A stretch of DNA of 64,000 bases from positions 1 through 64,000 of the forward strand of contig JAEUWP010000522.1 of the NCBI GenBank assembly GCA_018524725.1. The letters are read 5' to 3'. The notes below the pieces were generated by a model. The model was not told the DNA's origin. It was given only the letters and a program-made list of their open reading frames with translations, and did not search any database. The translations under genes were made by a program, and so were the position numbers. Below, in pieces: positions 34,201 to 46,200 of this stretch (position 1 is the stretch's first letter; each line of letters starts with the position of its first letter). The DNA comes from Podaxis mareebaensis (Eukaryota > Basidiomycota > Agaricomycetes > Agaricales > Agaricaceae).

Positions 34201-37007
34201 TCTTGAGATCTCGAATATGATAACCCATTAGAACCCCTGGATGCAGGCGGCCAGCAAAAGTCCTGACGCCTGAAAGAAGCAAAAATAATCCAACGCAGTG
34301 ATCGCAGGATTGATAGAACTCGCATGTTGATGAGGCGCAAATATGCCGTACAAGAACATTAACCTCATGGCCGTCAGATAGGCCGCGCAGTCATTCGCGA
34401 GTTACTAATTCCTAACGCGTACCATTTACCCTTTTATTCTGGATTCTTCACCAAGCACACTTGTTATTACATACACCTCTGGGTAGCTGTTGCCATACCT
34501 TACCCTTTCAATTCATTTTTTCAACTAGGATATTCCAATCCGTGCTGCGCGTTCTCACATTGATTGTCCCTAACTTGTGACATTGACCCCCGAGACCCGA
34601 CTTAGGGTATTCTCTTATATTGTAATTTGATGCTTTATCTGGCGTAAGAAGGATTCAGAAGGAAGTCGGGAGAAAGGCGTGTCTCAGGGATATCATATGG
34701 CTTGGGAGTCAAACGTTCATTTTTAAAACCCGTGGTGAAACGCTCACCGAACATGGGTTCACTCGCACACCAGCCCCAGGCTACAAGCGTCGTGTCTTCA
34801 CCCCAGCGTTCATGAACTTGGCACCAGGTTAACAACTATTAACGGCGTACTTATGCCGAACCTGGTTCATTGCTTAGCGACACAATGCGTGTCATGCACT
34901 AGGGTGTGATGTGAATAATGGAACCATACGTGGATAGGAGCGTAGGGCTTGGTATCTGACCACGAGTCAATGGAGTGCACATGCACCATGCCTGTTGCGT
35001 AACGGTCGCACCGTTACCATTCGCCATTCGGCCGGTATTCTTTGGGAAACTTCTGTTCGTTTTCATCCTAACCCCCACCGATGCGTTGAGATACTATGTA
35101 TACCTATCCCACTTGTGACAGAATGAAGCTGCCGACCAGTGGAATCATACAATGTTTGCGACTCTCTTCGTCTCATGCTACGAGGGACTCTGACACCTCA
35201 ATTCACGTTCCAAACACTCTCTTTACAGCAACGGAATCATTGCATTGTGAGAACTCCCGCAAAAACGATTCAGCAAAGGAACTCGAATCAATCATTGCTT
35301 TTTGATCATTTAATTTAATCAGTCCCCACCTGTGCCAAAAGTTAGGTCCTGAACGGAGTTTGGCTTGGCGTTAGCTCAGCGCCCGTGCCAAAAACAGTCT
35401 CACCCCAGAAATCAGAGGTTGATGAGGGTAGTTCGATTTGTCACAACCCCCTTCCGCAGGCCGACCCCTGCTCTTCACCTCGATTCGGAGCTGAGGCAGA
35501 TAAGTTCAGTCATAGCGCTGGACTTCCAGCTTCCAGGAAAGCCCAACTTTATTTGACAGATGTGCACCTCACAAGCCCCAGTGACGGGCTCGCTCGTAAC
35601 AGATGATATTGTCAGGGAGGATCGATTCCCGCTGTTATTCCGTAGATGATAACCAAATCATGCGATGTTCTTTATCAAAAGTGACGAGGATTTTAATTGG
35701 TTTTGCCTGGTGTCTGCGCAATGCTAATCATGGTGTGAATTTCAGGTTGTGCGATGATGATTGATACACTGCCATACTAATCCACGTCCTTTTGTCAAGA
35801 GAACCTGAAAGATATCTTATCCTGCTGACGTTGGCAGCGAGATAGAAGACTAGCTGAATCGGGTGGGAACAGTGTTCAACAGCGTGGCGTGCTACCCATT
35901 CTCTCTAACATCATTCGATTTCATGCTCTGAATGTCTGCCGGTTGCGTTTCAGGTTGCTTGTTTGAAAGATATATAAAGGTTCATACAGTGCTGCTGGAA
36001 GGGTCTTCACATGATGAAAGTCCATGGAATTCACCTGGAATCGGGATAACGACACCAGTTGCCTTGTTGCTCTTTGGCTCAAGGGACTTCAGCCTGTTTA
36101 CATGAAAAGCGGGACCCACCTGCACAAGACAGAACTCATTACTGTGGCTTTAAGCTTTTTAGCGAGGCAGTGATGGCTGTTACTCGCTCCGCTTGGTGAC
36201 CCCGGTCAGTAACCTAGTTCTCCGGTCTGTCTTTGCTGCCCTGACCCCCGTCTTGTTGAAGTCTTGAGGGTTGACGTACATCCCCTGGGATACTAAAGCG
36301 ACTTCTACAGAGGACCATCTGAGTCAGTACTGAACAATGCTGCCTAATTCTCGTCTTGAAAGTCAGCAGACCTAAACGTGACCTCCATGTCCTTAAGTTG
36401 AACAAGATCATTATGCCCAGCTGGCTACCGTCTAACCTAATCACTCTTAGTGCCTTGACAGTCCTTCGTCTGAATGAATCTAATCCACACCGGCGTTCCG
36501 CATGCATTTCACATCGCATGAGGGAAGCCCGACGTCTCGGCGCAGCTGTCAGTCATATGGATGAAGAAGAGCACGCAGCTCTCACAAGTGGAGTACTTTG
36601 TTGTCAACTAACAGTATAAACCGAGCTCAGTTAATGAACGACCTGATTCCCCTCGAGGTGCACACCAACAGACCCGACTACTCTCGGCAAACGCGATTAT
36701 CCCTAATAGCGGCGTGGATTGTATTACGGATTCAATTTGGCTGGTGTATGCTCTGCTTGACGGGATCCTTTTGCTGCGACCCATGACGATTTTGGCACTC
36801 CAGTAGTGAAGCGAAGGGCATTGTTCGGATATTCTGGCCCCCGTGCCTTCAAGGCCAAGGCCCAGAGGTCGCCCATCCGATGTCGAGACCTGGCTTCATT
36901 CGGAGCTCACCACAAGGCTAATCCTCGAAACCTTGGCGGACGTAGCCATGACTCCGCAGTTTCGAATACGACCATGAGAGACTTTGACGAATAATGGCGT
37001 CCATGTG
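28281..37007. other. 8.7-kb region without a supportable gene
   Basis: 28,281-29,000 is a pyrimidine-rich stretch, probably the GATA gene 3' UTR and flank. The rest has normal CpG content, only short frames on both strands and no recognisable domain. Visible details: a GAT/GGT repeat near 28,540, a G10 run at 29,695, a GGGAGGGAGGGA run near 30,228, a GAAAGT triplicate near 30,527, the inverted repeat GTAACGGT-CGC-ACCGTTAC at 34,999-35,017, and a TATATAAAGG box near 35,970. A frame at 36,356-36,619 has an LRR-like LSALTVLRLNE stretch, too little to call. No tRNA with a proper T-arm was found. Confidence 0.45.
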
Positions 37008-37032
37008 CATCAGGAAAACATGTTTTTCTATG
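37008..37032 (+). repeat. Left terminal inverted repeat
   Basis: Starts CATCAGGAAAACATGTTTT and ends in CTATG. It pairs with the reverse complement of 41,197-41,222. A CTATT-rich subterminal zone follows to about 37,190. Confidence 0.65.
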
Positions 37033-37906
37033 GGGATGACTAAGTACGTCAAGGTCTATTTCCGGTAGCAAGGCCTATGTCTATCGACGAGGCATGTATC
37101 TATTATGGTCTATTGGTACTATCGCTTACCACCTACGCCTATTCACAAATGCAATGTCTATTGTTTACGACAATACCTATTGAATGAACCAAGCTAATTC
37201 TAACAACAACAGTTTGTGTGCGAAAGTTCTAGTGCATATCCATCTCCTGCTCCAGGGGATCCGACGAGGGGATGACCTCATCACAAGGCTCTACCTGTCC
37301 TTCTGTGCACGTTACTTGACCTGGCCACAGTGTGCCGCATTTTGAAATCAACCCTATGTTGTGTAAAAATAATTCATACTTGTACTTGGCCAGCCTGAGT
37401 CTGAGGTCAGTTTCACTGTGTAAGCTACAGCTACTCACGAGAGCTCCACATAAGCCCTTTTTATCTCCTCCAACTGCTGGAGTACAGACACATACATAGG
37501 ATTCCTTGATTGAATGAGGTCGTGATGTGTTGCAGAACAAAGGATCTAGGTGAGCCATCATTTCAGTAGTTTTTGCATCAGGCAGGGATGCTCCTGCCTC
37601 CATTGGTGTTGGCATAGAATAGATGACCTATATGGAGCATGTATCAATGAGCCCAGGGTCGAATCAATCAGTCGTACACACATACCTCATCTTGAGTTAC
37701 AATAATTTGGATTGGTTCAAAATCGCTGTCCTGCTGTTCTGGTGATTGAGACAGTTGTGGGATAGGAAGCATTGTTCAGGCTATCAGATATGTTGAGAAC
37801 CCTTGCAAGTATAGTGGAGGTCAGAACCAGAACAAAGCTCAAGGAGCATTGAGAGAGACAGCTGTCAGTACACAAAATACATGACATCATAATCCTATTA
37901 TAAGTT

Positions 37907-38521
37907 CTAACTACCTATTTCATGTGATAGATGATCTGTGTATTTATTTACATAGTACAAAGGATATGTATCAAGGGTTTCTAAAGGTCTCAAGTTCTGA
38001 GGTGTATCCCATTCTGAGCCCCATACAGGAATCAAGTGAGCACTACAAAATATTGCATTGATGGGGATAATTGTTGTAAGCTGGTGGTTCTGACCAACTA
38101 TATGCAGAACCACAATCCACATTCTGGTCTTATCACAAGGGCCATCTCCCCAATGATTGAACCAATGGACATATGCACAATGGTATGTAGTGTTTTTGTG
38201 AATGAAAGAAAGGAAAAAATGTACCTGTGCAACCTCAAAGGCCCAGAATCCTCCATCCTCTGATCCAGTCTGGATGAAAACACAGTCATGGCAGGGTCCA
38301 TCATTATGCCACTGTGGATTGGCCCAGATATATTCATGGTGCATAAAGTTACTTCCTGAGAGATCACTGGGAGCATGAAAAAGGCAAATTGCATGATGAT
38401 AGATGTCAATCTGGAGGTTATTGGGGATTTGAGGACAGAGACCAAGATCCACCTCCATACCCATAATTTCAGCATCAGGGTAGTGTTGGTCATAGAGGAA
38501 CTGGTGAATTGACTCCTTCAA
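37907..38521 (-). pseudogene. Plavaka/CACTA-like element protein, C-terminal region
   Basis: 204 open codons. Blocks such as GSEDGGFWAFEVAQVHFFLS, YVHWFNHWGDGP, QLTTIIPINAIFCSAHLIPV and DTYPLYYVNKYTDHL follow the pattern I associate with the C-terminal region of agaricomycete Plavaka-type element proteins (a V.VIF..P / YV.WF / ..IIP...I..S.HL.P.FG / L....F.VN.YTD series). Upstream minus-strand sequence (38,828-38,553) is Pro-rich and appears joined by an intron. Only the C-terminal portion is present, in CpG-poor DNA. The assignment rests on remembered motif order and needs a profile search. Confidence 0.5.
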
Positions 38522-39189
38522 TGTTGGAATGTTGAAGAAACTTGTCAGGCCTTCAAGATCTTTTGGATATCAAGGTGCTACACATTATGGTGAGAATAAT
38601 GTAAGAAGAACAGCACTTGGACATACCTGGATGGGGTGGAAAGTGGATGTCAGCCATTGATGGCATTATACCTGTCACCACATCAAAATCGGCATTGTCT
38701 GAGCTTGGTGCACTGTGTTCAGGTGGAGGAGGAAAGTTATGGATATGGGGGAGCAAGCCAAGACCTTCCAGATGTATACACAGCACCTGGAGCTTTTCAG
38801 TCTGTTGATTTGTTCTCAGCATCTGCAAGAGTGATATGTTTCAGTTTGAACATCTCCAAGGCTCCTTGACAGCATAGATATGCTGGGACTCAGTGATTGA
38901 AGAGCAGAGACTGTTGGGTGCCCCAGGTAGCTGATGAGCTTTCTGCTGAGGAAGATGGTAGTGTGGATGATGCAGAGGTTGGACTGCAGCCCAAAGTCAG
39001 TAAGGGTGTGGCATTGCATAGCAATATAAACACCATGGCCATCTCAATCTCAAAGGCAAAATGGTTTGTTGGTGCTGGGAGCAGGAAGTGAAAGGGAGCT
39101 GGCAATATTGGAAGTGATGCATCACAGACAAGGTAAGCCATGAGCATTTGTGCATCTTACCTTGTCTTGACTCCTAACCCCCCAGGAAG

Positions 39190-40964
39190 CTGACCAAGAA
39201 GGCCAAGCAATCATCACCCACTGGCCTGGTCAAGAGCTGGCAGAGCACTGGCATATATCATCCTCATCTCAAGCCTCTTGGATTTGCATCACAGATGTGC
39301 AATGGGTCTCTGGATTCTGCATCTTTACACCCACAATCAAATAAGTCTACTCCTGGTAAATGGTGCAAGGCTACCAAAGCAGAATATCTGGCCCAACCTG
39401 GAGGGCTCTCTAGTGATGACAAGGGACATGAAGCTGAGTTATGGAGTGCATGTGAGAATTTGGCTGAGGTGTGCAATAAAGTTTTCATTTTGATTTTTAG
39501 TTAGTGATGAAACATTCATTGGCTACAGACCAAAATGACAATCTTCATCAAGAACTTACCTGAAAATGATGAAGATCTGAAGCAGCAATGCTCCTCAGGC
39601 AAGGAGGCATTAATGAAGCTGATCTTCCAGAAGGCACCATCAGCTTACATATATTGTAAAGTCATCAAGCCTATTGCATTTGACACTGTTGGGGAGGGCA
39701 TACCATGGGGGAACTTGAGGGATGACCAGGTTCAAGTCATATGGAATGCCATCTTCAGGCTTGAGCACTGTGCTAACTGCCAAGGAACAGCTGGGGAAAA
39801 GGAGACCTTCAAAACCATCTGCACTGTTGTATGTGCCCTTCCTTTTTCTATGTTCATTCACTCAATCACCTGGTAGTTCTGATGTGACATTTCAAGCAAC
39901 TGGTCCTGTGGCCTCATTCTGGCAGCATTCAATGGACTCCACTTCGAATACTAAGAGCAAGCACTTCAAACCTCAGAAGAACATGCTATGTTTGTTAGGA
40001 AAATGCTCAGTGGTAATGATGACACACACACTCTCTGTACTCAGAGAGACATACCATTTCTATTCAGATCATGCTATGATGAGAGCTGGGATAATTCAAA
40101 AAGGCCCAAGGTACATTGTTCACTTTGTTTGCTCTGTTTTTGCTGATATCTTCAAGGGACCCTTTCTCTGGCATTTGGTTCTTCATACCTTTGCATATGA
40201 CCTCAACCATACTCATTCTCTTCCTGAGAACATGTATGAGCCTTCGAAAAAGCCCAGTGGTGTGCTAATAATGTCTATTCAAGCAGCATGTTCATAATTT
40301 CTCCAATATTTGTACTGACACCATTCTCACATAGATGCACCATGTCCTCATACACTCTGTCTCCAGAATTACAATTACAGTGTTCCCCCCTGAACAAACA
40401 ACTTCAAGGTTTTCTGCTGAGAACTGGGATGATGACCTCAAACATGATGCTGCGACTGGTCAACTGCAACACACTGCTAGAGCTTCTCTATACAAGAAGC
40501 ACATGGAGACACTTACTGATAAACACTGGAGTGATATCTTCACTGGGGCCACACCCTACTGCGCTGCCAACCAAATGACCTCTGCACCCGAAGATGTTGT
40601 GGCAGATGATACCAGAGATGATGAGGACAACATCTTGATGGATTCAGAATATGATGGGCCTGGATTGTACACTGTTAACAACAGTGGGGAGAGTCGAGGC
40701 AGAGCTAACAGTGGGGAAAGGAAATCCGAAGCTGATCAAGGCGACAATGACAGTGTCCGAACAGATATTGATGACGAGCTTTATTATGTGCCTGCCGGAA
40801 TGGTTGGGATGGATGACGATTATGGGATTATCGTTGGCAGGGTTACAGATTATGAGGCGCCTTCCAATGACCAGTTCTATGCTGATGATTTTGGCGGATT
40901 TGAAGCTTACAGTAGTGAGCAAAGTGATGATGAGCCTCAGGAATTGGCTTATTACGAGTATTAA
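39190..40964 (+). pseudogene. Agaric-expanded hypothetical protein (possibly DUF6532-like), interrupted
   Basis: Several plus-strand segments follow each other as if exons: LVKSWQSTGIYHPHLKPLGF (39,228), a block starting LTIFIKNLPENDEDLK (39,532-39,830), HFYSDHAMMRAGIIQKGPRY (near 40,060), and a 209-codon final frame (40,335-40,964). The last contains TSRFSAENWDDDLKHD and a 'YKKHMETLTDKHWSDIF' stretch, then a strongly acidic Asp/Glu/Tyr tail. The H..MMRAGIIQ and FS.ENW pattern recalls DUF6532-type proteins, an expanded agaric family of unknown role. The upstream part is CpG-poor, while the last 400 bp has normal CpG. The joins are uncertain. Confidence 0.35.
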
Positions 40965-41196
40965 GTGCATTTTGCGCGAGTAGTAAATATGCCGAATGTC
41001 ACTGCTTGTGTCGACACCTCGAAATCCCCGGTGCTATGTCGCGTCCTATTGGCGGTCTATTGCTATCTATAATAGGACTCTCATAGTCCACGTCGCTGGC
41101 TATAGAAGGCACTATTTTAGGGTTTGGGGGGTGCCTTTTACTTATAGTCAGTACAATAGCCGGGAAAGTGTCTATAACAGGCCTATTGGTGGTATA

Positions 41197-41222
41197 CATA
41201 GATAAAACACGTTTTCTTGATG
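41197..41222 (-). repeat. Right terminal inverted repeat
   Basis: Its reverse complement starts CATCAAGAAAACGTGTTTT and continues to CTATG. It is preceded inward by a CTATT/AATAG-rich stretch (about 41,030-41,195). Confidence 0.65.
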
Positions 41223-42007
41223 TGTTACGTCCACCTCCTTTCATTAACGCTTTTTATTGGTGCATCATGCTATCTCTGCGTCTCCATGAATATTGGATGA
41301 TATTTCCTGGTCACTGTTGAAGAGATTTCTTGCCTCTTATGCTGTTTCCTCTCTCTGACAATGGTTTTTTCATATGCTTTATCTGAGTTTATTGGCGAAT
41401 CTTGGATTGACCCAGTTTCAGGAAAAGCGTGGGGCCACTCCTTCTGCCATAGGTGCTCATGATTTCGAGTTTTGGGCCAGTGGATCTACATGCTTCAGGC
41501 ATGGTGGAGACCGCGAATCATGGTCAGGTCGGAGTGGCTAGCTAGGAGGTCGATGTCGTCCCTCGTTGGCCTCGAAGAGTAGTTTAGGTTTTAGAACTTG
41601 TCCATTCCTCTGATTTGTCTCGCATGGACGATTTATAGTACTTGTGGGCACTCAGGATGTCACCGCCGACTTGCAGTCACTCTGTCTCTGCTATCATGCA
41701 AAAGGCCTCTGGTCGTGGGAGTAGGTAGGTGCCCCTCGTTTCTCAACACGGGATTTCCGAACGAATTGTGGCAGGTTTCAGGTGAAGCCGAGTGGATATG
41801 TTACGCGATGATAGTTGAGCTACATGTGATAGAGTGAACAGCATATTTGGGAGAACAGCATAGGTTGAGGTTAGGGAGTCAGTAGCCGGTGATATGGCTT
41901 GTGAGGAAATTGACATGTGATTTCCGCCAACTGGTTCCCGGACTTGTCATTATAAATCCAGATAGACGCCTCCACACTCTCCTCACATCTTCCTCCACAC
42001 CACCACC
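41223..42007. other. Intergenic region upstream of the thiolase
   Basis: No gene seen. The last 120 bp form the thiolase promoter; between the TATA box and the start codon lies a C-rich leader (CTCCACACTCTCCTCACA...). Confidence 0.5.
41951..41957 (+). promoter_or_regulatory. TATA box of the thiolase gene
   Basis: TATAAAT lies 57 bp upstream of the start codon at 42,008, followed by a short pyrimidine-rich leader. The ATG context CACCACCATGG is a strong Kozak-like start. Confidence 0.55.
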
Positions 42008-43289
42008 ATGGCCACCCAGTCTTCTTCGTCTCCCGCATACCAGCGCCTCCTCGAGCAGCGTGACGACGACGTCGTCATCGTCTCCGCAATCCGCTCAGCC
42101 ATTACTAAGAGCAAGAAGGGCGGTTTCAAGGACACCAAACCCGACATTATCCTTTCCAACGTCCTCCGCGCTGTCTACTCTCGCGCCAATCTCGACCCCA
42201 AACTCATCGAGGATGTTGCAGTCGGCAACGTCCTTCCTCCCGGTGGCGGTGCCTCTCAAGCACGCATGGCCGCCCTCCACGCAGGCATCCCCAACACTAC
42301 TGCCGTTAACACTGTCAACCGTCAGTGCTCTTCTGGCCTTACTGCCATCACCCAGATCGCGAATGAGATCAAGGTTGGACAGATTGGCATCGGTATTGGT
42401 ACGTTATACCTCACTACGTGCAGTCCTATGTTCCGGCGCTAATTGATATGCAGGTGCTGGTGTCGAGTCTATGACCCACGGCTATGGCTCTCGTGCCGCT
42501 CCTGATGCCTCTGATGCTATTCTCGAGAACCAGGAGGCTGGGGACTGCCTTATCCCTATGGGTATCACCTCTGAAAACGTCGCCAAAGACTTCAACATCT
42601 CCCGACAAATCCAAGACGAATTTGCCGCCAACTCCTTCCAAAAAGCCGCTGCTGCTAACAAGGCCGGCAAGTTCAAGGACGAGATCATTCCCATCAAGAC
42701 CACGATCATCGACCCCAAGACAGAAAAGGAGGTTGAAATCGTCGTCGATTCTGATGATGGTATCCGCGACGGTGTCACCGCTCAGAGCTTGTCCAAGCTC
42801 AAGCCTGCTTTCACCAAGGACGGAAGCACCCACGCCGGTAATGCATCCCAGGTTTCTGATGGTGCTGCAGCCGTCCTTCTCGCTCGTCGTTCCATCGCCA
42901 AGAAGCTCGGTCTCCCCATCGTCGGCAAGTTCGTCAACTCCGCTGTCATTGGTGTTCCACCACGCATCATGGGTGTCGGTCCCGCCTTCGCCATTCCCAA
43001 AGTCCTCGACCTCGTCGGTATTACCAAAGACGAGGTTGACTTCTACGAGATCAACGAAGCCTTTGCCAGCCAAGCAGTTTTCTCTATCCAGCACCTCAAG
43101 ATCCCCTTCGAAAAGGTCAACCTTAATGGTGGTGCCATCGCCATTGGTCACCCTCTTGGCTGCACTGGTGCTCGTCAGGTTGCTACTGGCCTCAACATCG
43201 CCAAGCAGACCGGCAAGCGGGTGTTCGTCACTTCGATGTGTATTGGTTCTGGTATGGGTATGGCCGCTGTGTTCGTTAGCGAGCACTAG
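42008..43289 (+). CDS. POT1: 3-ketoacyl-CoA thiolase (acetyl-CoA acyltransferase), 408 aa
   Basis: Exons 42,008-42,398 and 42,454-43,289 (55-nt intron) give 409 codons. The enzyme cleaves 3-ketoacyl-CoA with CoA, releasing acetyl-CoA, in the last step of fatty-acid beta-oxidation. Catalytic residues are all present: nucleophile C107 in VNRQCSSGLTA, H363 in AIGHPLGCTGAR and C393 in SMCIGSGMGMAA, plus the NEAFA motif. The sequence follows the peroxisomal POT1/ACAA1 type (CLIPMGITSENVA, FAANSFQKA, GNASQVSDGAAAVLLARRS) rather than the cytosolic acetoacetyl-CoA thiolase ERG10. Oddly, the N-terminus before DDVVIVSA is only about 20 residues and lacks an R-L-x5-H-L type PTS2 signal; the C-terminus SEH is not a PTS1. 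High GC third positions suggest strong expression. Confidence 0.95.
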
Positions 43290-46200
43290 AGAGCCCATTA
43301 GTTGTGTGTGTTGGGATAATGCGTGGACTGGTGTTGTAGTGTTTATATTATCTTGTAGTTTTACGGCTACCCGTTATCGTCTCCTTGACCATCATCCTTT
43401 ATTTGTTGCATCAAGTACATTAGCATTACTCTCTTGTTCTGTGAACCCTTGGCACCTGCCTTAAAACTCAGTCCTAATAGGTGGTATTCGTAGTACGCGG
43501 AATGTTCAACTGACGGCCTAGGATGTCAAGCGTCTCAAGCCGTGTACATGAACACAATAGCAGGGAAGAATGCGAGGTTACTTTCATACCTTCGGCCTCG
43601 TTATTGTCAGGTTTCTTAGGCACCCCCATTCACCACGATCCCCTCCGTACCGCCAGAATGCAAGGTACAACGATGCTGTCGCACTTATAGCTGGCGACAG
43701 TGAAGACATTATTACACCGTTGTGTAAAACGCTCCTGAGACACTCAGCCATTATCTAGTACATTTAAGTAACCCTTTTGAAAGGGTTACTTGACAATACA
43801 TCCCTGTCAATAACAAATATTCACTATTTCCCTTGTCGTATTCTCGCTTCCAAACCTCTAACTGCTTAATATATAAGTAGTGAAGTCATTTCCCTGCCAC
43901 GTTGGATCATCCAGTCTCGAACTAAAGGACCCGGTCATCATCTCTTCCTCTTCATTACTGAGTAAAAATTTGGGGATATCTGAAGGAAAAGTCAGCTAGT
44001 CGAGAAAAACCGGGTCCTATCCTACAATCCTCCCTAGATTGCCACGGCACATGGTTTCTAAGCATGAAAACAGCCCCACGCGTCTCAGGAGTAGAATCTC
44101 TACTCGTTTCAACGCCTTCCACACTGCTCTATATTCTCTTTACTCTGAGATCTTTGTCGGGGACTTTTACGACCTCGTACACGACTGGTATGAGCCTGGA
44201 AGTGTTTAAACAATATTTAACCTGGGAACTGAAGGGGCGAGTCCGGGGGCAGTAACGAATGGAACCAGCGTCCGTCCGGCGTCCAGAGTAGTTGTGATTT
44301 GAGATGAGGTCGAGAGAGATGAGGGCAAGTAGAGAGCTAAGCAGATTTTGGGGGCCAGTTAACTTGTATTTGTCATACCGACTACAAAACTTTTATACCA
44401 CCTATGTTTCAAGGCCAGGATCGCTACTAAATGGAACAGAGATTACTATAAAACAAGTGGAATGTGAGTGAAGAATGGAGAAGAGGGGAATAAGGAACTA
44501 GTAAGTTATTGCGTCGTAACTTCGGAACTACACTTCCTCGCACTAGATATCAATGTTGCGGTATCTTCGAGATATAGGAAACGACGAATAATCTTGAAAA
44601 TGTAAGGAGGTTGGAGGGACGAAAACTGGATAGTGTACTTTTGGAGCCGTTCCGTCGTCGACAGTCTTGAGCCACCTTCCGAGTGTAGAGGGTAGTGGTT
44701 GGCCGGACGTTGTTGTTGGATGGATGCTTCGAGTACGTCGCCTCGTGGGGGAATGGAATCGGCAGAGGTCAATATAATTGGAGGATGGTGGATACCGATT
44801 TCATGGCCAGCCGGTATCCGGTCTCCACAGAGCAGTATGCATCCACGCGATCTCTCTATACCCCTCGACTTCCAGAACACCACTACCCCCCATCTCCACC
44901 TTAATATTCTCAGGGCGAATTCCTTGCCTCTGATAAAATATACCACCAAAGTACAGAACAACTTCATAGTCACTCACATGGGGTTTTGACCACATCTACA
45001 AAGTGTACTTAACAGGACGCGGGATCCCAAGTGACGCTACCGCTGTTCCTGCATCCTATGTGTTTGAGAACTTCAATTGTTCCACCTTCATCTTGACTAC
45101 TGGCCCTCGAATGCGCTCTCGTTATGTATCATACTGGTCCCACTCTCGCATTGTAGGGGACCTCTCTTCTGCGCAACAATGTCTCGACTATACATAGCTA
45201 TTTAACTCATGGTTTGGGTCGAGCTGTTGGGGACGATGCGGAAGGCTCAAGGATTTTACTTGTAGTCAGAGAATGAGATGTACTGGAGGATGCCGTATCT
45301 GCATAATGTACTCCAGGAAATGTAAGGAATAATGTGCGTTGAAGCTGAAGAATTGTCCTATGGGGAGATAGGACGCCTGCTGGCTATAAAATACTCTCCG
45401 TCGCCTCCTACGTAATTCCATGACGGGGATCACCTAATTCTCGCTCCTACCATGCTTGCGATCCGAGGCAATATGCCGAACGACTTGATGGAGGACGCTC
45501 ATAACGAATATCCCCAGAACTATACACTTTCGCGACCCATTTGGCATTAGCGCCAAAGAGTTGCGTTCATGATCAGGTAACATTTCCTATTTGTTCCCCA
45601 TTGTTCCTTCTGGATTTCTAGTTCAAATCTTGATCTCTTGCAGGTCGACAGACAACCTTGCATCCAGGAAGAACAAAAAGGGGTGAAGATGATGCCGACG
45701 TGCTCTGACTTATGCATACCCCGAGCTTGTCTCTTCACTCGCGTTAATGGATCAACGTCGAGCTTCTTGACATCGCATAGACTCCTCTCACTTCAAATAT
45801 AAGATGAGGATCGTCACCGGCCTTGTATACGCCGGGTTCGTTGGCTTTCTCTACTGCACTGAATATTCATTTATGCGGTACCATATGTTGTCTCCTGAAC
45901 GTTGAAACAAGCCCAACGACCTTTGATACGAGCCACCGGAGCTCATACACAAAAAATCACCCGAGCGCTATACTTTGCTCACTCGTGTCAACGCCCTCCA
46001 ACCTTGCGTAGACGCTCTGCCGTCAGGGACCTCCCACCGACATCTCGCTGGCGGCTGGCTCTATTAAGCTCAAACACTAAGGCGCCACGATGCATGGTCT
46101 TTTGGTTTTCCCCGTAAGGATGTGTCAGGGTGTCGATACTGCGGCATGTCATGTCCCCAAAACAGCCAGGCACTAAGGTCTCCGTATGCTGTATCATAGC

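Larger units (their letters stand above)
37008..41222. mobile_element. Putative DNA transposon with terminal inverted repeats, 4.2 kb
   Basis: The left end begins CATCAGGAAAACATGTTTT and the reverse complement of the right end begins CATCAAGAAAACGTGTTTT; similarity runs about 25 bp with three mismatches and one gap. Both outer ~180 bp are packed with CTATT/CTATA words in both orientations, like the subterminal transposase-binding repeats of CACTA-type elements. A TG flanks each end and may be a 2-bp target duplication. The interior holds a minus frame resembling the C-terminal region of Plavaka-type (CACTA-like) element proteins and a divergent plus-strand protein of an agaric-expanded family. 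No intact transposase catalytic core was recognised, so the copy is probably non-autonomous or decayed. Confidence 0.6.

Noticed and set aside
36356..36619. Leucine-rich frame (LSALTVLRLNE) as an F-box/LRR relic
   Set aside because: Only one repeat-like stretch, no F-box nearby and no continuation in any frame; not enough to call.
42426..43298. 290-codon minus-strand frame and a 326-codon plus frame over the thiolase
   Set aside because: Both overlap the thiolase, whose active-site motifs fix the true frame. They are by-products of its GC-rich third positions.
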